Below, one piece after another: positions 57,397-64,000 of a stretch of 64,000 nucleotides of DNA. The position numbers and the translations under genes are program-made. The notes below the pieces were generated by a model that worked only from the letters and a program-made list of their open reading frames with translations, was not told the origin of the DNA and did no database searches. Position 1 is the stretch's first letter, and each line of letters starts with the position of its first letter. This stretch comes from Ryuthela nishihirai (taxonomy: Eukaryota > Arthropoda > Arachnida > Araneae > Heptathelidae): positions 16,133,901 through 16,197,900 of the forward strand of contig JAWZYU010000013.1 in the NCBI GenBank assembly GCA_038380435.1, written 5' to 3'.

Positions 57397-58013
57397 CAAA
57401 AATGACGACTAGGTAATTTCTTGCATTTCGATTAAATTTATATTTTTGACTGCTTCAAATATAAACGCGTGCCATTTTAAAGAGTCGAAAAAATTCACTG
57501 CAGTAATTATTGTTATTACCAACGTAGCTGTTAGATTTAAACTAGCGCCCTCTCTTCTTATATTACCATTGCACATTTATTTTAAAAAATGCAAAAAAAA
57601 AACACCTCGCAAATGGTAGATGCTGATGGCAAATCTAAATCATTTGTGAAATATAATCTTTATTTGAAACTTTCAAAAATATAAATCTCCATTTCTGTCC
57701 TAGCAACTGTAGCTAAGGAGAGAGATGTTGGAGAAACTGAATTTACAGAGTATGGTTTGAACTCTGCTCGAGGACTTTTGCAGGTGGGAATCAAGCCTTG
57801 CCAAATATTTCCTCATACGACTTATCTGCATCAATTTTTAGAGTCAAACAATTTACAATATTAAACTAGAAAAACAATCGATCGCCTCTGGCGAATAAGA
57901 AATGTCCGTTTTCAAAGAGAAGGAAGTTTTTCATTTTCGATGATTTGAATTCTCTGACGGCGGAAACTCCAACAAAGAGATAATTGGGAAAATGCAAAAA
58001 AGAGTAATCTTTC

Positions 58014-59143
58014 ATTGAACGTGGTATGATAGTCGGTGCTGGGCGTTCCGGTTCTGGCATCTCCCTAAAGGCGGTCCTGCCGGGCTTCTCACGCACAACC
58101 CTTTTAAGGGTTTACCGAGAATGGTGCGATAAGCAAAAAACTACAAGTGATCGGCGATCCTGTGGACGAAAACAGCTCGTGGGTTGGGTTGTTTTACCTC
58201 TGAGCGGCACTTTTTTGCACACCATGGGCTAAATGGCCAGGTCACATGGACCCCGAAGGCTCAGAGAAGGTTGGGGGAGGGGACCCACTGGAACAGCTGT
58301 TGGGAGACAGATGGTAGCCTCCCGTCAAGGCCATCCAGCGTGTTCTTTAACGTGCACAGGGTATGACTGTCCCGCACACGGTGCCACGGCTTAACGTCCC
58401 ATCCGACGGAAGGCGGCCTTTCCAGGCCCATCGGTGTCCCCTACTGACCCCACGGTCAGTAGGGGACACCGATGTGCTTGGAAACAGGGCGGGGAATTTT
58501 GCAGAGAATAAATCTCAACGCTGACCCATCTGGGACTCGAACCTGGGAACTACAGATTACGAGCCTGACGCGCTACCGACTGAGCCACCCCCGCCCCAAC
58601 AGCTCGTGGAACAGAGAGGTCAAAGGAGACTGGCGAGAATCGTGCAAGCAAACAGACGGACCACAACCGGGCAAATCACAGTAGAAATCATTGCACATTG
58701 GTGTGCAGAAAGTGATCTCCGAATGCACCATGTATGAGATCATGTCGCGAATGGGCCACAACAGCCGCCGACAATGTCTAGTGCTGATGTTATCAGCGAA
58801 GGACACGAAAGCGCATCTCCAGTGGGTGCGGGAGCAACGACGCTGGACCATTGAAGACTGGCAAAAGATAGTCTTGTCGGAAGAACCAAGGTGAAAAACT
58901 ACTAGCGATCGGCGATCGCACCATTCTCGGCAAACCATTCCGTTGTACGATGCGGAAATGATTGTTTGGCCAGTTGCTGCACAGTCTCGCTGTGAACAAG
59001 ATACCGAATGCGTTGTGCAGGAATTGCACAACGCATCCAGTATCTTGTAAGTTCCATGAGTCGACGAATTCGGGCTGTTCTGAAGGCGAAAGGAGACGCA
59101 ACACGCTACTTGGTAGGTGTACCAAATAAACTGGCATCTCAGT
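58014..59143 (+). pseudogene. Tc1-like transposase pseudogene split by a SINE
   Basis: The N-terminal helix-turn-helix region reads ERGMIVGAGRSGSGIS and VYREWCDK (58014-58182). After the SINE it continues EQRGQRRLARIVQANRR, MSRMGHNSRRQ and WTIEDWQKIVLSEEPR, matching Tc1 transposases up to the catalytic SDESRF-like block. A C-terminal block (MSRRIRAVLKAKGDATRY) lies at 59055-59115, and TACCAAATAAACTGGC...CAGTG before TA at about 59143 looks like the right ITR. Between them, about 58892-59040 is an inverted copy of the N-terminal part, ending in a hairpin (58997-59047). With frameshifts and a missing middle it cannot be active. Confidence 0.85.
58183..58597 (-). mobile_element. SINE-A, full-length, inserted in the Tc1 pseudogene
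   Basis: The exact 12-bp duplication AACAGCTCGTGG flanks it (58171-58182 and 58598-58609). A local inverted duplication (CTACTGACC / GGTCAGTAG, about 58440-58490) enlarges it to 415 bp. Confidence 0.95.
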
Positions 59144-59162
59144 GTATATATAATTTTTAAGA

Positions 59163-59240
59163 AAATCCCCTCAAGCAGCTGCTTGCCACAGAAGTTTGAC
59201 AGCAGTCTGTCAGTTAATACACCATAGTAGAAGGGCTATG
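59163..59240 (-). mobile_element. SINE-B 3' fragment
   Basis: CCCCTCAAGCAGCTGCTTGCC followed by diverged body sequence. Confidence 0.85.
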
Positions 59241-59284
59241 AAGTTATATGAAAAAAATTACGTATATATATATATGTTAACCTT

Positions 59285-59418
59285 TCTAAGCCAATCGATG
59301 TTTCTTTTCTCCCCAAGGATGATTAGAGGAGAATTTCGCAGTTCAGACCCAGCTGGGACTTGAACGTGGAAAAATCAGATTGTGCGCCTGGCGCGCTACC
59401 AGCAAAGCCACCATCATC
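59285..59418 (-). mobile_element. Decayed SINE-A head region
   Basis: CAGACCCAGCTGGGACTTGAA and GCGCCTGGCGCGCTACC match the tRNA-derived head; the rest is much changed. Confidence 0.7.
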
Positions 59419-60216
59419 TAATCCCTGCATAGTTAATTTCGCTGTATAAATATCTACTGGCACCACCTGCTGAGATGCTCGTGATCCGACATTAGAGTTA
59501 TGTATTCACTTGGTTGGAAATGATCGAATGTTTCCTGTTCGATATTATGGCAGGATTGAAAAAAAAAAATTGCATCAGAAAAAACAAAGTTAATCAAAAT
59601 TTTAGATGATTAAAAAATGGACTCTGGGATATCGAAGCAAAGAATATTAATAACGTCAAAGAATTAAATGAAAAGCAAAAATAAAAAGGTTTGATACATT
59701 TCGAAGGATGAAAATTGGAATGAGTGAATTAGAAAATGAAAAAGCTTAAAACGTTATAATTCAGTAATAAAGTATCACAGGACACGTGAAATGGCTGAAG
59801 ATATTCAGTTTCGCAGTGAATGGGATCTACTCGCATTTCTTCAGCTATTTCACTGAATATTATAATTTTCTTTATTTATTTTTAAAAAGGGAACAACCCT
59901 ACACAAAGGACGAGGATAGCCTCGATGTGCATTTGGGCTTCTCCTGGTTTCTCATACAGCATGCAAACGCATCGACATGCCTCCCCCCCCCCTGTTGTAT
60001 AAATCAGGAACGCTAAACACGAGACCAGATATGGACTGCGATAGAAGTGGGGAAAGATGAGGGGGGGGAACGGAATTGAGATGGGCGATGATTAGCTCAG
60101 TCTTTAGAAAGGGAAAGAATTCATCTCAGACTGGAAGATGCAGAAAGCGAAAAATGATTCCGATGAGGAGGACTCACCAGAAGCAAATTGAAGGGAGAAA
60201 AGGGAAATTGAAGGAA
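59419..60216. other. No gene recognised
   Basis: AT-rich with C- and G-runs near 59985 and 60062. It lies within the presumed first intron of peptide gene 3. Confidence 0.45.
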
Positions 60217-60222
60217 ACTCAC

Positions 60223-60280
60223 CTTTGGGTTTGGATTCAGAAGTCCACTGCCTTCGATTACTTCTTGGTTCGTTATATAC
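60223..60280 (-). promoter_or_regulatory. TATA promoter and short first exon with GT donor
   Basis: On the minus strand GTATATAACG (60280-60271) is followed about 30 bases on by CAGT and an exon ending CCCAAAG|GTGAGT at 60223. It fits as the 5' untranslated exon of peptide gene 3. The TATA, exon and upstream region, without the donor, are duplicated at 63343-63597. Confidence 0.65.
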
Positions 60281-60289
60281 GAGAGAGAG

Positions 60290-60385
60290 ATCCGGAAGTG
60301 GGGATCAGGTGTGTGTGTGTCACTCTTCGCCGCTGGAAACACTTCCGGTAACCACCGATGACTGAAACGCGGAAGTTGACGACTT
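60290..60385 (-). promoter_or_regulatory. Cluster of ETS-like sites upstream of the TATA box
   Basis: CCGGAAGTG (60292-60300), CACTTCCGG (60340-60348) and GCGGAAGTT (60371-60379) lie within 90 bases of the TATA. The same trio is retained in the copy at 63343-63597. Use as binding sites is inferred. Confidence 0.4.
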
Positions 60386-61304
60386 TCGAGGCAACTGCAG
60401 AGGTCGTACCCAGAAGGGGTCATAAATAAGAGAGGGGAGGAGGGAAAGTTGTCTCGGGGGTCCGGAAAAAGGAAAAAAGAAACCAGCATCCACGTTCGTT
60501 GCTCCACGTTGATAACTGCTTCTCGAGAAATCCTTAATGATTGTTTGCCTTTTTAATGCGCGTGAGCGTTCACGTGATTCCTTTTATCTTGAAAATCGGC
60601 GCTGAAATGAAATGGACATCGGGAAGCAAACGCCCTTTGGATGACGGAGGCGCTGACGAGGGCGACAGAGCAGGAAACTTTTGGCGGGAAGAATTCGGCA
60701 ATTAGCATGTAAAGCCTTCACCTGGCAATTAGCAAACATCTCTCTGTCAACCTGCTATCAAGTGTAACTTAGGCAAAGTATTTTTCGTTGAAATCGTGAT
60801 TTCTATTTGTAGTTATTCCCTAGAAAAAAATGGATGTTTCTGTAGGAGACGAGAAAGATCTAGTCATGTGATCGTTTCTCGTGCAGCCATTGAATTGAGT
60901 TTTGGAATTGTTGCTCTGTCGGAAAAAGGTTTATCGGAAATCTTTTGTCCATTCTTATGAATATTTCCTCGAAGAGAATGAATTTTGGGCTACTTGGCAT
61001 TTCAAGAGCAGCGAATGGAGGCGCTCTTTTTGCTTCACCAGAAGGACGTCAACTCTGGCGAATACGAGACGCTCGTTTGCACAGAAAATACAGTTTCTCA
61101 TTTTTCTGATTTTCTACCCTTTAACAGCAGTAATTCCTACTAATGAGTGATTGGTGAATATATATATAATAATACTATATATAGTAATATATTATTAGTT
61201 CTATAAAAACAAAAAGTATATCTCATTTACACCTTGAAATGAAAAAGTTGGATTTTGTTTCATTCTCTAGGATTAAGGGGCAAATCATCCAGCATGTAAA
61301 ACAA
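60386..61304. other. Upstream flank, no gene recognised
   Basis: Short frames without domains; an AT microsatellite lies near 61160-61200. Confidence 0.45.
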
Positions 61305-61328
61305 AATTATTTATTTATTTATTTATTT
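61305..61328. repeat. (TTTA)n microsatellite
   Basis: About six TTTA units directly precede a SINE-B head, possibly the 3' tail of an earlier SINE. Confidence 0.85.
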
Positions 61329-61530
61329 ATGGCCGAGTGGTTAGCACGCTTGGCTACTGATCTAAGGGACCTGGGTTCAAGCCCCAGGTAAGGAATGGTT
61401 GTTGTTGTTTTTCTGCTGAGGTCCTGCCATCCTCTCAGATATGATATACTATGGCATATAAACTGACAGGCTCCTGTCAGACCTCTGTGGCAAGCAGCTG
61501 CTTGAGGGGGTATTTATTATTTTTATTTTA
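61329..61530 (+). mobile_element. SINE-B, nearly full-length
   Basis: Head GGCCGAGTGGTTAGCACG, B box GGTTCAAGCCCC, complete body and AAGCAGCTGCTTGAGGGGG tail with TATTTATTATTT. The first bases of the head are lost. Confidence 0.93.
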
Positions 61531-61631
61531 TTATTACATTGAAATATTGTAGAAATTTTAAAAATTAAATACTAATTTTATAAAAATAAGGATTAACAAG
61601 TCGAATTTTAACCAATTGTAATTTAATTAGA

Positions 61632-61749
61632 GCCAACGGCAGTGCCAAGCTGAAAACAGCGGTTCTCGTCCGATCACCGAAGTTAAGCAGCTTTGGGCGC
61701 GGTCAGTACTTGGGAGGGTGACCACCTGGGATCACCGCGTGCAATTGGC
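61632..61749 (+). rRNA. 5S rRNA-derived sequence (head of a SINE)
   Basis: 118 bases match the arthropod 5S rRNA layout: GCCAACGGC start, CTGAAAACA, TCTCGTCCGATCACCGAAG, the internal promoter box AAGTTAAGCAGC, and GGTCAGTACTTGG. The terminal stem is weakened by two changes in the 3' strand (GCAATTGGC). It runs straight into a SINE-B body rather than a T-run, so it is best read as a SINE promoter derived from 5S rRNA. It is not a standard 5S gene. Confidence 0.85.
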
Positions 61750-61890
61750 AAAAAATCTGCTGAGGAACCGCCATCGTCACAGTGCTCTACTAGCTACCTC
61801 TACTAGTGCGTATTAAACTGACAGGCTCCTGTCAGACCTCTGTGGCAAGCAGCTGCTTGAGGGGGTATTTATTGTTTATTTATTTAATTT
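61632..61890 (+). mobile_element. 5S-rRNA-headed SINE sharing the SINE-B 3' domain
   Basis: After the 5S head come CTGCTGAGG, CCGCCATC, AAACTGACAGGCTCCTGTCA and AAGCAGCTGCTTGAGGGGG, then TATTTATT. This is the same body and tail as SINE-B, 100 bp upstream, where a tRNA head takes the place of the 5S sequence. A SINE with a 5S head belongs to the SINE3 class. Confidence 0.85.
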
Positions 61891-63156
61891 AATTGAAACA
61901 GACATGACTATCAATTATTCTGTTCTTCATTTAACATTTTCTATCACCAGAATTTCTAATTCCTAGCGCAAATATATCGTTTGCAATATTACTTCAAGTT
62001 TTACATTTTCTACATTTAGCGCCCTCTGACGATGATAAATTAAGGCCATTGGGAGGATTTGAAAGCCACGAATCATCTTATTGCATTAAGCAATATTTCA
62101 TATTGACGACATTTTATATTGATCCATTCAACTGAAAAAGAATTCTTTAATTTATCTCTCAAAACAAAACGGTGTTTTTTCCACCCACCCTGGGGGTGAA
62201 GGGACACCCCCAAGGTGGGTGGAGGGAAAAACAACTTAAAATATATTTCGGTCACAGGGCGTTGACCTCCGCAGATTCACCAACTTCGGATTTCCATCAG
62301 AGAGAGAGCGAGAGGAAGACGATCTCCAGAGAATTGAGTAAAATAAGTGGACTACTTTCTTTCAGTCCACAAAATTCCTCAGAAAGTGAAGAATAAAATA
62401 AAAAAAGATCCTGAAATGTAACTTTTCATCCTCCTCATTTTCAGGGGTTTATCAGCCCAAGGGAAATGAAGAGTTGAAAGGCCCACTTATTCGAGATTTC
62501 GACTTTTAATGCTTCTGAAGACGAGAATGGCGCCTCTTCTCAGGGGTCTTCCAAATCAGACACCCGACTCGAAGCAAACCCCCGACTCGATGCCAGAATA
62601 TGTAAATTTCTCTTTCAAAAATGCCACGTTCAGAGTTTCAATATGTTTCAAAAAGTGTTCCTTGAAATGATGAGACTCGCAATTATTTTGTCTTTATTTT
62701 TTCTGAATTCAATAAGTTTCGAGGCCTTATAAGTCACGAATGGCAAGTCTGATAATCAGATGTTTGTTGGTTTCCCCTCCTCATCGCCAACTCCCCATGT
62801 GATCTAGAAATAGGATCCTGGAAGGAGGTTGATGATTCTTCAAAAATGACTGATGAAGTTTCTCCCTCAAATCGTGAATCTTTTCCAGCAGAATCATAAT
62901 AAACGATACCTGAAGAGATCGCCAACTGATAGAATGAACGATTTCACAAAGATGTAGAGAAACGATCAAAAGTTTCTCTTCTGTTCTTAAGTAAATCGTT
63001 TTTTTTTTTAATAAAGAATATGAGTTACCTTGAAAGAAGTTTTTGTGTTAGCAGTGCTTTTAAAAGTACTTTAAAACAAGAATCTTGCTGGAATCACTGC
63101 ATGGTACATATTTAATTTGTTTTCCCATTTAACACTTGCATTCCATATCAAATAAA
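61891..63156. other. No gene recognised; one strong hairpin
   Basis: Apart from the hairpin at 62181-62222, only short frames and AT-rich stretches are seen. Confidence 0.45.
62181..62222. repeat. 18-bp GC-rich inverted repeat, 6-bp loop
   Basis: CCACCCACCCTGGGGGTG (62181-62198) pairs with 62205-62222 with one mismatch. It is flanked by T6 on the left and GGGAAAAA on the right. Confidence 0.88.
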
Positions 63157-63342
63157 TACCCCCTCAAGCAACTGCTTGCCACAGAGGTCTGACACGAGCC
63201 TGTCAGTTTATATGCCAGAGTAGAAGGTCTGAGAGGATAGCAGGACCTCAGCAGAAAAACGACACAAACAGCCATGCCTTACCCGGGGCTCGAACCCAGG
63301 TCCCTTAGATCAATAGCCAAGGCTACTGATCTACGGGACCTG
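63157..63342 (-). mobile_element. SINE-B with broken, folded-back head
   Basis: Tail to tRNA B box is normal. The head then turns back on itself (AGCCAAGG|CTACTGATCTACGGGACC) and joins the promoter copy. Confidence 0.88.
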
Positions 63343-63597
63343 GTTTGGATTCAGAAGTCCACTGCCTTCGATTACTTCTTGGTTCGTTATATACGAGAGA
63401 GAAATCCGGAAGTGGGGATCAGGTGTGTGTGTGTCACTCTTCGCCGCTGGAAACACTTCCGGTAACCACCGATGACTGAAACGCGGAAGTTGACGACTTT
63501 CGAGGCAACTGCAGAGGTCGTACCCAGAAGGGGTCATAAATAAGAGAGGAGAGGAGGGAAAGTTGTCTCGGGGGTCCGGAAAACGGAAAAAAAGAAA
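63343..63597 (-). promoter_or_regulatory. Second copy of a peptide-gene promoter, embedded in SINE-B
   Basis: About 245 bp nearly identical to 60232-60477, including the TATA box (63394-63387), the three ETS-like sites and the first exon up to its last bases. The donor (GTGAGT) is missing and SINE-B head sequence takes its place. Confidence 0.88.
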
Positions 63598-63740
63598 CCC
63601 AGGTCCCAATAGAAAAAAAAAGAAACCCAGGTCCCGTAGATCAGTAGCCAAGGCTACTGATCTACGGGACCTGGGTTTCCCAAGAAAATCCTGTCAGACC
63701 TCTGGGGCAAGCAGCTGCTTGAGGGGGTATTTATTTTTTA
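63598..63740 (+). mobile_element. Rearranged SINE-B pieces (palindromic head, then tail)
   Basis: GAAACCCAGGTCCC occurs twice. GGTCCCGTAGATCAGTAGCC is followed at once by its reverse complement, and then AAGCAGCTGCTTGAGGGGG with the TATTTATT tail. Confidence 0.85.
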
Positions 63741-64000
63741 TTTTTTTATTCCATATCAGGCAAACCTAAATTTCTTTAATCCCAGTTCATTTTCCCATTG
63801 GCTGTGAAATGGAATTGTTTCAGTTACACGTTCATTTAAAGAACCTTCGGCTTCTTTGAAAATAATTATCGAAGTAGAAGGATGAACAGAAATCTTCAGA
63901 ACATACGAACTGCGCACTTGTATGAACCGAAATGAGTACTTAGCACGGAAAGGCGTCTAATATTTGAATGTGCACGTGCAAGATGTGATAGGCTGCTGTA

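Noticed and set aside
61632..61749. Functional 5S rRNA gene
   Set aside because: The terminal stem has lost pairs, no T-run follows, and the sequence is fused to a SINE body and tail.

Overview
This window looks like gene-poor, repeat-rich DNA of a metazoan, most likely an arthropod and perhaps a chelicerate. The signs are an arthropod-type 5S rRNA sequence, tRNA-headed SINEs, mariner/Tc1 and hAT elements, a Polinton/Maverick-type element, and intron-containing genes with TATA boxes and GT/AG splice sites. No bacterial operon, CRISPR array or ribosome-binding-site pattern is present. The taxonomic placement is an inference.

Genes: four small protein-coding units are convincing, all on the minus strand. 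Three (34001-34192, 34783-34977, 54108-54290) are paralogous secreted peptides of 60-64 residues. Each has a signal peptide and a mature domain with the array C-x3-C-x10-CC-x7-CC, and each coding exon starts 4-7 bases after a splice acceptor. TATA-box first exons ending in GT donors lie upstream on the same strand (39846, 45017, 60223) and are the likely 5' exons. The fourth gene (4710-5270) encodes a secreted protein with a related array (C-x2-C-x10-CC-x5-CC) and a long acidic tail, with its own TATA box.

The centrepiece is 13979-30400: a 16.4-kb, almost perfect palindrome of two 8.2-kb arms around a 47-bp spacer. It begins AG, ends CT, and is flanked by the 6-bp direct repeat TACAAT. Termini, target-site size and total length match Polinton/Maverick elements. 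Each arm also carries a frameshifted remnant resembling the N-terminal part of the Polinton protein-primed DNA polymerase. I read it as an integrated fold-back (inverted-dimer) Polinton derivative made of two copies of one end.

Other layout: 0-13 kb holds SINEs, a mariner transposase relic, gene 4710-5270, two hAT MITEs and a palindromic mariner MITE. 30.4-46.5 kb holds two peptide genes, a LINE 3' fragment, a 33-bp minisatellite, and two copies of a 2-kb promoter block. The copies differ by inversion of an internal segment, and one sits between the two halves of a mariner MITE. 47-64 kb holds many SINEs, a third peptide gene with a 42-bp minisatellite in its 5' intron, a Tc1 pseudogene split by a SINE, a 5S-rRNA-headed SINE, and a second copy of a promoter embedded in SINE sequence.

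Two SINE families dominate. SINE-A has an elongator-tRNA-Met-like head, is about 385 bp, and ends in CCCAAC repeats. SINE-B has a Leu/Ser-like tRNA head, is about 200 bp, and ends in TATTTATT. Target-site duplications of 8-13 bp, several of them next to 5'-truncated copies, indicate LINE-driven retroposition.
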